DNA of 64,000 nt from Natrinema salifodinae (GTDB lineage Archaea > Halobacteriota > Halobacteria > Halobacteriales > Natrialbaceae), in contig NZ_FOIS01000002.1 of the NCBI RefSeq assembly GCF_900110455.1, positions 310,001-374,000 on the forward strand, read 5' to 3'. The notes beneath the pieces are model-generated. The model made no database searches. It was not told the DNA's origin and was given only the letters and a program-made list of their open reading frames with translations. The position numbers and the translations under genes were made by a program. This document shows, piece after piece, positions 17,744 to 29,142 of the stretch (positions are counted from its first letter, which is position 1; each line of letters starts with the position of its first letter).

Positions 17744-20029
17744 TCACCCCTCCGGTTCGTCGAAGAACGTCCGGAGCAGCTCCTGTTGGCCCTTCCGCAA
17801 GTGGTTGTGCAACGTCGGCGAGGAGACTCCCATCGCGTCGGCGACCTCCTCGGCCGTGCTCTCCCGAGGCCAGTCGTAGTAGCCGCCGAAATAGGCCGCC
17901 CGGAGCGCGGCCTCCTGACGGTCCGTCAGCCGATCCTCGATCCCCTCCCGGAACTCGCGGGCGGTCTGGACGGTCCGCTCGGCCTCGCGCTTTCCAACCA
18001 GTTCCGACTCGGGGAACGCCGATCGAAGTCCGTCGAGGACCGTCCGTAGGTCGGCGTCGGCCGCGCACTCGCCGGTGATCGTCGCCGAGCCGCCCTCGAA
18101 GACCGCCTCGTGGACGGTGACGCCGTACTCGGTCAGCGTGACGATCGGACAGGAGGCCTCGATGACGAACTCGACGCGCCACCCCTCCTCGCCGGTCTCG
18201 ACCAGGCGACAGTCGTCGATCCCGTCGTCGGCCTCGGCTAGCTCGAAGACGTCGGCCGGCGAGGCCCCCTCGAGCCGGACGTAGTAGAGCTGAGTCGACT
18301 CCCCGATCGGGACCAGCGAGTCGAGTTCGAACCGGCAGTCCAGCCGCCGCGAGGCGTCGACGAAGAACGACCGGGCGTCCCGACAGGCGACCTCGAGTTC
18401 GATCACGCGGTCGGACAGCAGGAGGTTCCGCCGGCGGATGGCGGCGATGGCGTAGCCGACCTGGCGGCCGAGCGTGGCGAGCCAGGCGCGCTCATCGTCG
18501 CCGAAGGCGTCCGGGCGCTCGGTCGCGACGGAGAGCATCCCGTAGACGGTGTCGCCGTAGGCCAGGGGGACTCGTGCGACGGCGCCCTCGAACGCGTCGC
18601 CGTCGAGTGTCGCCGTGACGTCGTCCGCGACGACCGTCTCGCCCCGCGAGCCGGAATCGGGTCCGGGTTCGGTACTGGGACCGGAGCCGGCGTCGGTATC
18701 GGTTCCCGAATCGGAGAACTCGAGGTCGGGTTCCGGCTCGTCCGTGCCCGCTGTCCCGTCCCCGCCGTCCGCGCGCCACTCGTCGGGATCCAGCCGGTCG
18801 ACCGCGTCAGGGTCGATCCCGCTGGACGCGCGCCACTCCCGGCGGCGATCCGAGAACGTCTCCCGGTCGATCCAGGCGGCGTCGTAGGCGCGGCCGTCGG
18901 TGAGAGCGGTACAGGTCGCCGTCTCGGCCTCCTCGTGGTCGGTCGACTCGAGCAGCGCGTCGGTCACCGCTCGGTGGCGGCGTGCGACCGCGTACAGCCG
19001 GTCGAATTCGTCCCGCTGCTCGCGGGCGGCCTCGAGCTTCTCGTGGGTGGCCGTGACGTCGCGGACGAAGATGGCAAATCCGCGATGACGGCCCTGATCG
19101 TCCCGTAACGGGGAGACGACCTCGGTCGCGCGGAACTGCGAGCCGTCCTTGTGGACGCGCCAGCCGTCGGTTTCGTGACCCGACTCCTCAAGAGCCGTCG
19201 AGAGTGTCCGTTCGGGGACGCCGTCCTCGACCGCCTCGTCTGGATAGAACGTCGAGACGTGCGTGCCGGCGATCTCGCCCGCTCGGTAGCCAAACATCGC
19301 GGCCGCGCTGCGGTTCCAGCGCTCGACGTAGCCGTCCGCGTCGAGTCGGAGCAGCGCGTACCGCTCGCTCGCAGCCAACAGCAGGCGAATGACGCTGTCG
19401 TCGCCGACCACCGGACCGGACTTCGCCCCCGACCGCGTGCGGCCGGGACCCGAGGCCCGTTCGACGGCGTCGAAAGCGTCGACGATCTCGGCGTCGGTCG
19501 GCTCCGGCAGGTACGACTCGAGGGCCTCGAAGCTCCGCCAGCCGCCGGCGGTCTTGACGACGCGGGGGTTGACGTCGTGGTCGATCAGGGCCGTCTGGGC
19601 GAAATACCGCCGGAGGTCGCTCGTGGAGACGTCGGTCAGGCCGGGCTCGTCGAACAGTTCGCTCGCTCGGTCGGCGACGTCCGAGACCAGCATCTGGAGG
19701 CGCCGCGGCGTGACCGAGAAGATCCGGTCTTCGGGCGAGAGATCGTTGCTGCGGGCGTACCGCCGGAGTTCGCGCTCGACGCGGGTCGGCAGGTAGGTGG
19801 TTCGATCCCGCCGGCCGTCGTCGCCGGGGACCCGCACCAGGTATCGCGGCGGGTCGATTCGAACCTGCTCGACGTCGGCGATCGTGAGCCGCGTCAGCTC
19901 CGCCGGTCTGAGTCCCACGTCGCCACAGAGCCGGATCACCAGCGCCTCGCGGTAGGTCTCCGCGGCGTCGAGCAACGTTTCGTACTCCCGCCGCGTGAGT
20001 ACCACCCCCGAACTCCCCTGGAGACTCAT
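17744..20029 (-). CDS. Bat-type (bacterio-opsin activator-like) regulator with N-terminal recombinase-like, PAS and GAF domains
   Basis: 761 residues. Domain order: a tyrosine-recombinase-like catalytic region (1-190), a PAS domain (about 215-330, with WNRSAAAMFGYRAGEIAGTHV), a coiled linker (TREKLEAAREQRDEFDRLY), a GAF domain split by an Asp/Gly/Ser-rich insert (about 370-550), a BAT-associated region and a C-terminal HTH_10 (LTDRQEAALRAAYFGGYYDWPR through STAEEVADAMGVSSPTLHNHL). In the recombinase-like region R41, R140, W164 and Y173 of the classical R-H-R-W-Y set are visible, but the box II His is absent. It sits between the two acs genes on the same strand, so control of acetate metabolism is plausible; the signal sensed is unknown. 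Confidence 0.9.
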   Translation of the reverse strand: MSLQGSSGVVLTRREYETLLDAAETYREALVIRLCGDVGLRPAELTRLTIADVEQVRIDPPRYLVRVPGDDGRRDRTTYLPTRVERELRRYARSNDLSPEDRIFSVTPRRLQMLVSDVADRASELFDEPGLTDVSTSDLRRYFAQTALIDHDVNPRVVKTAGGWRSFEALESYLPEPTDAEIVDAFDAVERASGPGRTRSGAKSGPVVGDDSVIRLLLAASERYALLRLDADGYVERWNRSAAAMFGYRAGEIAGTHVSTFYPDEAVEDGVPERTLSTALEESGHETDGWRVHKDGSQFRATEVVSPLRDDQGRHRGFAIFVRDVTATHEKLEAAREQRDEFDRLYAVARRHRAVTDALLESTDHEEAETATCTALTDGRAYDAAWIDRETFSDRRREWRASSGIDPDAVDRLDPDEWRADGGDGTAGTDEPEPDLEFSDSGTDTDAGSGPSTEPGPDSGSRGETVVADDVTATLDGDAFEGAVARVPLAYGDTVYGMLSVATERPDAFGDDERAWLATLGRQVGYAIAAIRRRNLLLSDRVIELEVACRDARSFFVDASRRLDCRFELDSLVPIGESTQLYYVRLEGASPADVFELAEADDGIDDCRLVETGEEGWRVEFVIEASCPIVTLTEYGVTVHEAVFEGGSATITGECAADADLRTVLDGLRSAFPESELVGKREAERTVQTAREFREGIEDRLTDRQEAALRAAYFGGYYDWPRESTAEEVADAMGVSSPTLHNHLRKGQQELLRTFFDEPEG

Positions 20030-20154
20030 GGTTCGCCCATTCCGGCGACGCGAACATAATTGTACCGCCCATCGGCATCGATTTCGACGGCTACGCGATT
20101 CTGCCGAGAAGAATTCCGCCCGATTCGTTTCTCGATATTAGAATTCCCGAAACG

Positions 20155-22155
<2,001 letters not shown>

Positions 22156-22217
22156 ATGTCCGAAACGTGGTCGGTCAGGGGAATAAACGTTCCTCCGAAA
22201 GGCGGTCAGCGGGCGAC

Positions 22218-22718
22218 TCAGAGGCCGTCCTGGGTCGAGTCGATGTCGGCGATCTCCTCGGGATCGATCTCGTGATCGGGCGCGCGAACGACGTAGACGT
22301 CGTAGCGGTGGTCGCTCGCGACCGGGCTGCCGACGCTCGATTGGGGCGCGATGACGGAGCCGGCGTTCTCCGACCCGATGAAGACGACCGACGCCTCGAT
22401 CTCGGCGGCGACGCGCCGGATTTCGCGGACGACGTTCGTCGTCGACGTCGCGGTCGGTTCGTCGGAGCTGACTCGTTCGGTCCGAAACGTGGCCTCCGGC
22501 GCGACTTCTTGGGCGCGGGTCTGCATTCCCGCGGCGATCGCCTCCGTGTTGAACGGCTCACCGTGTGTGATCCAGCCGCGCTCGCGCGCGTACTCGGCGT
22601 CGTCGGGAACCACCGTCAGGACGACGACTTCTTCGTCCAGCAGGTCGCCGAACGCCGACGCGCGCTCGAGCGCCTGCATTGCCAACTCCGAGCCGTCGAA
22701 CGGAACGAGCAGTGTCAT
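22218..22718 (-). CDS. Universal stress protein family member (divergent)
   Basis: 166 residues. It starts MTLLVPFDGSELAMQALERA and follows the Usp alpha/beta layout, but the usual G-2x-G-9x-G ATP signature is not recognisable near the C-terminus (SENAGSVIAPQSSVGSPVAS stands in its place). It is therefore probably a non-ATP-binding or altered Usp. It lies 62 bases before acs copy 2 and about 50 bases after the next usp gene, in the acetate island. Confidence 0.75.
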   Translation of the reverse strand: MTLLVPFDGSELAMQALERASAFGDLLDEEVVVLTVVPDDAEYARERGWITHGEPFNTEAIAAGMQTRAQEVAPEATFRTERVSSDEPTATSTTNVVREIRRVAAEIEASVVFIGSENAGSVIAPQSSVGSPVASDHRYDVYVVRAPDHEIDPEEIADIDSTQDGL

Positions 22719-22770
22719 AGCGCTACGTCACACGACAACCGTGGTAAATGTTCTCCCTCCCAGACCCGGG

Positions 22771-23262
22771 TTACTGGCCGCTGCTGGCGTCGCCCGACGA
22801 CCGGCCCGCCGTCTCCTCGGCGGACTCGCCTGTCCCGCCGACGACCAACACCGGTCGATCCGCGGCCCTGACGACTCGCTCGACGGTGCTGCCAAGCAGC
22901 GCCCCCTTGAACGACGAACGGCCGCGAGCGCCGACGACGATCGCACCGGCGTCGCACTCTGCTGCGTAGTCGATGATCTCCTCGTGGGGAACGCCCGATC
23001 GGACCGTCGTCTCGACGGAAACGGCCGGATCCGTTGCCGCCGCTGTCGCCTCCAACTCCTCGAGCCAGGCCGTCGCGCGCTCCCGTCGGTGGCGCTCGGC
23101 CTCTTCGGGATCGACGATTCCGGAGTCGTAGGCGGTCCGCTCGTCGACGACGGCGATTCCGTACAGTTGCGCGTCGAATCGGCCCGCGAGCGCAGTCGCG
23201 TGCTCGACCGCAGTCGTCGCGGCCTCGCTCCCGTCGGTCGCGACCAGAATCGAGTCGTACAT
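22771..23262 (-). CDS. Universal stress protein (UspA family)
   Basis: 163 residues from the ATG at 23262, where MYDSILVATDGSEAATTAVEHA begins. The ATP signature GARGRSSFKGALLGSTVERV is intact near 125-145. A short Ser/Gly/Glu tail follows. Upstream in-frame codons exist but add residues unlike the family. Third Usp in the acetate region. Confidence 0.92.
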   Translation of the reverse strand: MYDSILVATDGSEAATTAVEHATALAGRFDAQLYGIAVVDERTAYDSGIVDPEEAERHRRERATAWLEELEATAAATDPAVSVETTVRSGVPHEEIIDYAAECDAGAIVVGARGRSSFKGALLGSTVERVVRAADRPVLVVGGTGESAEETAGRSSGDASSGQ

Positions 23263-23332
23263 GCGACCCGGTACGACCCGCCGCGAGAAAGCGTTGTTCG
23301 TGGTTCGCACCGGGCGGTTCGGCCCGGGCCGA

Positions 23333-24079
23333 TTACCCGCCGTTTGATTCCGTCACGACACCGCGGGCCGCCGTCGCCTTCACCGACGCGACGATCGATC
23401 GGCCCGGATCGAGGTCGAGCGCCTCGACGCTGCGGCGGGTGACGAGTGCCATGAGTTCGGTGGTCTCGTCCTCGCCATCGTCTCCGTCCTCGCCGCCCTC
23501 ACGGTTCGCGGCCTCGAGTGCGACTCCGACGCGGACGACGGCGTCACCGGCCTCGAGCCACGAGACGGTCCCCGGAAAGCGGTTCCGGACGCTCGTCGCC
23601 TCGGCGCGGGGCGTGTCGCTTGGCGCGTGCAGGCTGACCGCGTCGGAGCGGATCGTTACCGAAGCGGCCTCCGCGTCGTCCGGGACGACCGCCAGAATCT
23701 TGCCCGCCTCGGTCGCGACGGTCCCGAGTTCGCCGTCGCGATCGACCACCGGCCCGGAGAACACCGTCTCGTCGACGCGGGCGACCCCCTCGTAGGCGGC
23801 GACCAGGCGATCGAACCGCGCCAGCAGGTCCCTGGCGGCGTCGGTCAGGGAACTGCCGCCGCCGTCGGCCCCGCCGCGGGTGCGCTCGACCAGCGGGCCG
23901 ATCGCCTCCTCCAGGGCGACTACCCGCTGCTGGAGGCGGGAATAGGAACGGTCGAGGGCCTCGGCCGCGCCCGACAGCGAGCCCTGCTCCTCGATCGCGC
24001 GAAGCATCTCGACGTCGCTGCGGTCGACGGCGACGTCCTCGATCTGTAGGAACGGGTCGAAATCCTTCTCGATGGTCAT
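23333..24079 (-). CDS. ModE-like winged-helix regulator with TOBE domain
   Basis: 248 residues. A LysR/ModE-type helix-turn-helix at about 18-70 (LRAIEEQGSLSGAAEALDRSYSRLQQRV) with the basic-Gly wing VERTRGGADGGGSSLTDAA. A C-terminal part with molybdate/tungstate-binding TOBE-like segments (FPGTVSWLEAGDAVVRVGVAL and a final LVTRRSVEALDLDPGRSIVASVKATAARG). It sits 65 bases downstream of the tungstate ABC ATPase on the same strand. It is the obvious candidate to sense tungstate or molybdate and repress the transporter; binding has not been shown here. Confidence 0.87.
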   Translation of the reverse strand: MTIEKDFDPFLQIEDVAVDRSDVEMLRAIEEQGSLSGAAEALDRSYSRLQQRVVALEEAIGPLVERTRGGADGGGSSLTDAARDLLARFDRLVAAYEGVARVDETVFSGPVVDRDGELGTVATEAGKILAVVPDDAEAASVTIRSDAVSLHAPSDTPRAEATSVRNRFPGTVSWLEAGDAVVRVGVALEAANREGGEDGDDGEDETTELMALVTRRSVEALDLDPGRSIVASVKATAARGVVTESNGG

Positions 24080-24144
24080 GACTTCGATCGGCCAGGCGTC
24101 CGGTTTCGACGCGACCGGAGACCTTACTGACTCCTGGTTCGCGG

Positions 24145-24948
24145 TCAGGCGGGAAGTTCGTTTTCATCGTACAGGAGATCGCCGCGGACGAACCGCGCGG
24201 TCCGCTCGTCGCGCGAGTTCTCGAAGATCCGCTCGGGCGGGCCGACCTCGACCAGTTCCCCCTCGAGCATGAAGGCCACGCGGTCCGAGATCCGCTCGGC
24301 CTGGTGCATGTCGTGGGTCGCGAGCAAGACACCGTGGTCGCGCTCGCGCACCCGGTCGATCGCACGCTCGAGGATGGCCATGTTCCGCGGGTCGAGATCG
24401 GAGGTGGGTTCGTCAAGCACGAGCAGGTCCGGCTCCGCGGCGAGCGCGCGGGCGAACGACACTCGTTGGGCCTCGCCGCCCGACAGTGAGCCGGCGTCGC
24501 GGTCCCACGCGTCCCGGAGGCCGACGAGTTCGAGCGCCTCGAGCGTCCGCTCGTCGACCGACCGCGAGTTCCGGAGCCAGCGGGCCGCGAGGCGGTCGAC
24601 GAAGTCCCGGACCCGCCGGGACCACGGCCGGCGAACCCGCCGGCCGATGTCGACGTTGCGCGCGACCGGCGCGTCGAACAGGCTCGCCTGCTGGAAGACC
24701 ATGCCGATCCGCCGCCGGAGGGCGAGGCGCTCGTCTCTCGACAGCGCCCACGGGTCCGTCCTGTCGCAGCGGACGGTCCCCTCGGTCGGGCGCTCGAACA
24801 GGGCGGCCAGGCGCAACAGCGTCGTCTTGCCGGCGCCGGAGGGGCCGATCACCGTCACGACGTCGCCGGCGTCGACCGTCAGCGAGACGTCGTCCAAGAT
24901 TTGGGTCTCGTCGACGCCGTACGAGACGCTTGCAAGTTCGAGGTTCAC
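24145..24948 (-). CDS. Tungstate/molybdate ABC transporter, ATP-binding protein
   Basis: 267 residues. Complete nucleotide-binding domain: Walker A GPSGAGKTT near 34-42, Q-loop in GMVFQQASLF, ABC signature LSGGEAQR, Walker B LLVLDEPTSDLD and the H-loop in LLATHDMHQ. The C-terminus lacks a long TOBE extension, as in TupC. Third gene after the binding protein and permease; the genes are 63 bases apart. Energises import across the cytoplasmic membrane. Confidence 0.92.
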   Translation of the reverse strand: MNLELASVSYGVDETQILDDVSLTVDAGDVVTVIGPSGAGKTTLLRLAALFERPTEGTVRCDRTDPWALSRDERLALRRRIGMVFQQASLFDAPVARNVDIGRRVRRPWSRRVRDFVDRLAARWLRNSRSVDERTLEALELVGLRDAWDRDAGSLSGGEAQRVSFARALAAEPDLLVLDEPTSDLDPRNMAILERAIDRVRERDHGVLLATHDMHQAERISDRVAFMLEGELVEVGPPERIFENSRDERTARFVRGDLLYDENELPA

Positions 24949-25011
24949 GGTTCGATCACCGCCATCGAATCACCGTCACCGTTGCGGAAGTCGTTGCGTT
25001 CACGGACATCG

Positions 25012-25683
25012 TTAGCGCCCCCCGAGTCGCAGCACGATCCCGTTGACGAGCAAGACGAGGACGAGCAACACGGCGCCCAACACGAGCGCGATCTCGAACT
25101 CGCCCTTTCGCACCTCGAACTGGATCGCCGTCGTGATCGTACGGGTCTTCGAGGTGCCGTCGGCGTAGGCGATGTTGCCGCCGACGATTAGGACGGAACC
25201 GACCTCGCTGATCGCCCGGCCGAAGCCGGCGAGGATGCCGGTGATAACGCCGTAACGCGCCTCCTTGAGGGTGATCAGTGCCACGTCCGCTCGGGTGCCG
25301 CCGACGCCGTAGGCCGCGTCCCGAACGGTGTCGTCGACGCTCTCGACGGCCGACAGCGCGACGCCGGTGATCACCGGCGCGGCGAGGATACACTGCGAGA
25401 CGATCATCGCCTCGGGCGTGTAGATGAGGTTCAGCGTCCCCAGCGGTCCCTGATTCGAGAGGACGTACCAGACCAGCAGCCCGACGACGACGCTGGGAAA
25501 GCCCATCCCGGTGTTGATCGCGGCCGTGACCAGGCGCTTGCCGCGGAAGTCCGCGAACCCGACGGCGAAGGCGACCGGCAGGCTCAGGACGGTGCTCAGC
25601 AGGACGGCGATCAGGCTGACCGTCAGCGAGATCCGGACGATGCTCCGGAGATAGACCGGATCGGAAATCGTTTCGAATACCAT
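25012..25683 (-). CDS. Tungstate ABC transporter permease (TupB-like)
   Basis: 223 residues with five or six transmembrane spans. The EAA-type coupling loop is seen in [41 protein letters not shown] (key residues E, A and the conserved G of [10 protein letters not shown]). The [13 protein letters not shown] segment is typical of the TupB/ModB-like group. Lies 34 bases after the binding protein gene. Confidence 0.9.
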   Translation of the reverse strand: MVFETISDPVYLRSIVRISLTVSLIAVLLSTVLSLPVAFAVGFADFRGKRLVTAAINTGMGFPSVVVGLLVWYVLSNQGPLGTLNLIYTPEAMIVSQCILAAPVITGVALSAVESVDDTVRDAAYGVGGTRADVALITLKEARYGVITGILAGFGRAISEVGSVLIVGGNIAYADGTSKTRTITTAIQFEVRKGEFEIALVLGAVLLVLVLLVNGIVLRLGGR

Positions 25684-25717
25684 CTATAGGTGACGTGTCG
25701 CGAGCGATCGCGGGTGG

Positions 25718-26641
25718 TTACTCGTCCGACGATTCCGACTGCCACCCCTCCGGAACGTACTGCTGGAACTGCGGATCCTCCGACAGCGCTTCGGGGTAGA
25801 ACAACTGCTCGCCTTCCGAGGTATACCCTTCGATGAGTTCCTGCCCTTCGGGACTCGTGAAGAAGCCGATGTAGGCCATCGCGAGCTGATAGTTGACGTT
25901 CGAGTGGACCTCCGGATTAACCGCCATGATCCCGTAGGGGTTGGCGAGCAGCTCCGGTCCGCCCTCGATCGGCCCCTGTAGGTGGATCTCGAGGTCGACG
26001 TTGTCCCGCATCGAGAGGAATGTCCCCCGATCGGCGAGCGTATACGCCCCTGCCTCGCTGGCGTGGTTCAACGTGTCGCCCATTCCCTGACCGAGCTCCT
26101 GGTACCACTCGTCACCGGGTTCGGCGCCGGCCTCTGCCCAGATCGCCTCCTCCTTCGAGTGCGTCCCGGAGTCGTCGCCCCGGGAGACGAACGTCGCTTC
26201 CGCGTTCGCGACGGTGTCGAAGGCGGCGGTCGCCTGGTCGGCGTCGCTTACGCCAGCCGGGTCGTCGCTCGGACCGACGACGACGAAGTCGTTGAACATC
26301 AGGCCCCGCCGGTTGACGCCGTAGCCGTCTCGCATGAACTCGTCTTCCTGCGATCGGGCGTGGACCAGAATGACGTCGGCGTTCCCGTTGCGCGCGGACT
26401 CGATCGCCTGGCCCGTCCCCTGTGCGTTGGGCGCGACAGGCGTGCCGAAGCGCTCCTGAAAGGCCGCGTTGATTTCGTCGAGCAGCCCCGTATCGTACGT
26501 GCTCGTCGTCGTCGCGAGCGCGAGTTCCTCGCCGACGACCGAGGCTTCACCGTCGTTTTCCCCCCGACCGAGACAGCCTGCAACCGCGGTGGCGACTCCG
26601 GCCGCACCCGCCCGAAGTACCGTTCGACGTCGATATTCCAT
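25718..26641 (-). CDS. Tungstate-binding lipoprotein (TupA-like)
   Basis: 307 residues from the ATG at 26641; an ATG ten codons upstream (26671) is an alternative. The N-terminus [20 protein letters not shown] has a Tat-like twin arginine and a lipobox Cys, so export and lipid anchoring are predicted. The mature protein starts with the anion-binding [13 protein letters not shown] signature typical of TupA, and contains [14 protein letters not shown], another oxyanion-contact segment. This pattern favours tungstate over molybdate. First gene of a tup operon with permease, ATPase and a ModE-like gene. Confidence 0.92.
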   Translation of the reverse strand: MEYRRRTVLRAGAAGVATAVAGCLGRGENDGEASVVGEELALATTTSTYDTGLLDEINAAFQERFGTPVAPNAQGTGQAIESARNGNADVILVHARSQEDEFMRDGYGVNRRGLMFNDFVVVGPSDDPAGVSDADQATAAFDTVANAEATFVSRGDDSGTHSKEEAIWAEAGAEPGDEWYQELGQGMGDTLNHASEAGAYTLADRGTFLSMRDNVDLEIHLQGPIEGGPELLANPYGIMAVNPEVHSNVNYQLAMAYIGFFTSPEGQELIEGYTSEGEQLFYPEALSEDPQFQQYVPEGWQSESSDE

Positions 26642-26662
26642 ATACGGAATAACGTTGGAATA
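26634..26662. promoter_or_regulatory. Inverted repeat TATTCC-N6-GGAATA plus third half-site at the tupA start
   Basis: TATTCC (26634-26639) and GGAATA (26646-26651) form a perfect 6-base inverted repeat with a 6-base spacer, and a further GGAATA lies at 26657-26662. The block covers the proposed tupA start codon (26641-26639). A metal-oxyanion repressor operator is a natural reading; chance is possible. If the upstream ATG at 26671 is used, the repeat is inside the coding region. Confidence 0.4.
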
Positions 26663-26671
26663 GACTCTCAT

Positions 26672-26940
26672 AAACGTACCGCTCTGGATAGCCTCGTTCG
26701 GTTACGAGCCGTGCTTCACGTCCCGTTCTGGGAGGAATAGTAACCGAGAGCAGTTACGGAGCCGTCGACCGGCTCGGCCGAGAAACAGCGTCGCTAACCG
26801 GACTGGGAACCGGCGGCCACGACGGTTTGGACGTACGCACGCTCGACGCGATACGCCACCCGAATTACGAAGGATGCACTCGCAGCCAAGGGAACCCTCT
26901 TTTCCGGTTCACGATGGGTGGTAGCGGCAGTCCGCAGCGC
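26672..26940. other. Intergenic stretch upstream of tupA
   Basis: About 270 bases between the tup operon start and the end of the next minus-strand gene. I see no coding frame of its own. A promoter for tupA must lie in its left part (AT-rich CTCATAAACG near 26668-26678). Confidence 0.4.
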
Positions 26941-27846
26941 TCACTGATCCACCCGGCCGTCGAGTGGGGTCGAATCCGCCTTGACTGATGCGTAGACCCG
27001 GTCGGCCCACTCACGGGCGAGGGACGAGTCCGTGTCGACGAACGCCTGCATCAGCCCCGTCTCATCGTCGTATCCACCGATCCCGACGCGGTCATCGAAG
27101 ATCGCGAGTCCGTAGGGTAATTTTTCGCGGGTTCGAAGGGTTAACTGCCCGCGATCGATCGCCTCGTTCGTCCGGTTCGGGTACGTGTCCACTAGTTTCT
27201 CGACGACCTGCGGCGTGTAAACGATCTCGCTCTCGGTGGCGTCGAATAGCTGTTGGTAGAATTCGCCGATGCTCAACGGGGCCATGTGCGTCGTATTGAA
27301 CCCACGGAACGTCTCCGACTCGTTCACGAGGGAGATGAACCGCTCGACTGGCCGATACGGATCAGACGGTTCCGCGACGGTCACGGTCGCATCGACCATC
27401 GGTTCGATGGCGAACTCCGCGTGATGCGGGCAGATCGCGTCCAACAGCGGCCCCATCCGGTGGGCGGTGCTCACGTTCGCCTCGAATCGAAGTACCTCGT
27501 CAGTGACCGCCTCGCCACGTCCCGTCAACTGGAACCGGCCATCGACCTTCTCGACGAATCCCTGTTCGCCGAGCCACTTCATCAGTCGGTGACTCGTCGC
27601 CCGCGAGACGTCGAGTTGCGCTTCGATCTCTCGACGGTCTCGTGGCTCCTCGCGGAGCGCTTCGAGGACCGGGCCGTGGCGCACGATGTCGCTAAGCCGG
27701 TCCGGATCGATTCGGTTACCGGCCGCGTCGAGACGCGTACCGAGATATTGCTGGTTCCGTGCGTTCTGCAGGACGGCCTCTAGGATCGGCGACGCAGGTG
27801 GCTTGAACACGTGGTCTGCCGATCGATCGTCTTCGGGGGATCCCAT
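26941..27846 (-). CDS. Helix-turn-helix transcriptional regulator (haloarchaeal, two-domain)
   Basis: 301 residues from the ATG at 27846; an in-frame ATG at 27876 would add ten. A winged helix lies at about 58-115 (HGPVLEALREEPRDRREIEAQLDVSRATSHRLMKWL, then a GFVEKVDGRFQLTGRG wing). The C-terminal 170 residues look like the effector part shared by haloarchaeal IclR/TrmB-like regulators (EFYQQLFDATESEIVYTPQVV and LPYGLAIFDDRVGIGGYDDETG). It is divergent from the methyltransferase gene and may control it; ligand unknown. Confidence 0.8.
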   Translation of the reverse strand: MGSPEDDRSADHVFKPPASPILEAVLQNARNQQYLGTRLDAAGNRIDPDRLSDIVRHGPVLEALREEPRDRREIEAQLDVSRATSHRLMKWLGEQGFVEKVDGRFQLTGRGEAVTDEVLRFEANVSTAHRMGPLLDAICPHHAEFAIEPMVDATVTVAEPSDPYRPVERFISLVNESETFRGFNTTHMAPLSIGEFYQQLFDATESEIVYTPQVVEKLVDTYPNRTNEAIDRGQLTLRTREKLPYGLAIFDDRVGIGGYDDETGLMQAFVDTDSSLAREWADRVYASVKADSTPLDGRVDQ

Positions 27847-27927
27847 GTCATTTACTAGCTCAGCGTAGGCTGGCATGGGTAGTAATTCTATCCCGCACGC
27901 GACGCGAAATCCCTCTCACGTCCTGAA

Positions 27928-27943
27928 ACGGCGTCCACGCCGT
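27928..27943. promoter_or_regulatory. Inverted repeat ACGGCG-TCCA-CGCCGT in a divergent promoter region
   Basis: A perfect 6-base inverted repeat with a 4-base spacer, central in the gap between the divergent regulator and methyltransferase genes. Candidate operator for the adjacent regulator. In GC-rich DNA such repeats also arise by chance. Confidence 0.35.
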
Positions 27944-27996
27944 CGAACGTCGTCTCCGTAAATGAGGCTAATACGTCTGCCGTCAACGGTCCAAGT

Positions 27997-29079
27997 ATGA
28001 CGCCGCCGACTCTCGCCGACGAACCGATCGACGAAGAAAAATTAGACGAACTCGTCGGGATGGCCGTCAACGAACTCGGAGCGGCCTATTACGCGCCCCT
28101 GATCGTCATCGGCGACAGGCTCGGTCTCTACGAGGCGTTGGCCGACGGCGGCCCGCTCCTTCCCGTCGAGTTGGCCGAGCGGACCGACACCGTGGAACCG
28201 TACGTCACCGAGTGGCTCGCCGCGGGAGCGGCTGGCGGATACGTCACCTACGATCCCGAAACGGGGCGCTACAGCCTCACGGCCGAGCAGGCGGCGTTGC
28301 TGGCCGACGAAGACAGCCCCGCGTTCCTCGCCGGCGGGTACCAGGGTTTGCTGGGCTATCAGCAGAGCCTCTCGGAGATCGAAGCCGATTTCCGAACCGG
28401 TGAGGGCGTGGGTTGGCACGAGCAGGACGAGGACGTGTGTCACGGCACCGAGCGTTTCTACCGGCCAGGCTACGAGACTCATCTCGTCACCGAGTGGATC
28501 CCCGCGCTCGATGGAATGGACGCGAGGCTCAGGGCGGGTGCGCGTGTGGCTGATGTTGGTTGTGGTCACGGTGCATCGACGATCATCATGGCCGAAGCCT
28601 ACCCCGATTCGGAGTTCGTCGCCATCGATTACCACGATCACTCGATCGAGGCGGCCCGTAAGCGAGCCGAAGAAGCCGGTGTCGCAGACCGGATCAGTTT
28701 CGAGGTAACGACCGCGAAGGAGTACGACGGAGCCGACTACGACCTCGTGATGATGTTCGACGCGTACCACGACATGGGCGATCCGGTCGGCGTGGCGTCA
28801 CACGTCCGGGAGACGCTCGCCGACGACGGGGCGTGGCTGTTGGTCGAGCCGTTCGCCAACGATCGGGTCGAGGACAACCTGAATCCGGTGGGCAGGGCGT
28901 TCTACTGCGCCTCGACGATGGCCTGTGTTCCGAACTCGCTCGACCAAGGCGGTGATCCCGTACTGGGAGCACAGGTTGGCGAAGCGCGTCTCCGTGAGGT
29001 GATCACCGAGGGCGGGTTCACTCGGTTCCGTCGAGCGACTGAGACGCCGTTCAACCTCGTACTCGAAGCCAGGCCCTGA
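27997..29079 (+). CDS. SAM-dependent methyltransferase with N-terminal winged helix (Rv2258c-like)
   Basis: 360 residues. The N-terminal 100 residues form a winged-helix dimerisation domain (LGLYEALADGGPLLPVELAERTDTVEPYVTEWLAAGAAGG region). The Rossmann-type methyltransferase domain has motif I VADVGCGHGAST near 182-193, the acidic loop FVAIDYHDHSIEAARKRAEE and a post-I segment YDLVMMFDAYHDMGDP. The architecture matches the Rv2258c-like group that methylates small molecules. The substrate is unknown. Divergent from a regulator gene. Confidence 0.88.
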   Translation: MTPPTLADEPIDEEKLDELVGMAVNELGAAYYAPLIVIGDRLGLYEALADGGPLLPVELAERTDTVEPYVTEWLAAGAAGGYVTYDPETGRYSLTAEQAALLADEDSPAFLAGGYQGLLGYQQSLSEIEADFRTGEGVGWHEQDEDVCHGTERFYRPGYETHLVTEWIPALDGMDARLRAGARVADVGCGHGASTIIMAEAYPDSEFVAIDYHDHSIEAARKRAEEAGVADRISFEVTTAKEYDGADYDLVMMFDAYHDMGDPVGVASHVRETLADDGAWLLVEPFANDRVEDNLNPVGRAFYCASTMACVPNSLDQGGDPVLGAQVGEARLREVITEGGFTRFRRATETPFNLVLEARP

Positions 29080-29142
29080 CGGAATCTGAGTGAATCCCGG
29101 CTATAATTATCCGATCCGTCCCCGCAGGAGTTGTACGTCACT

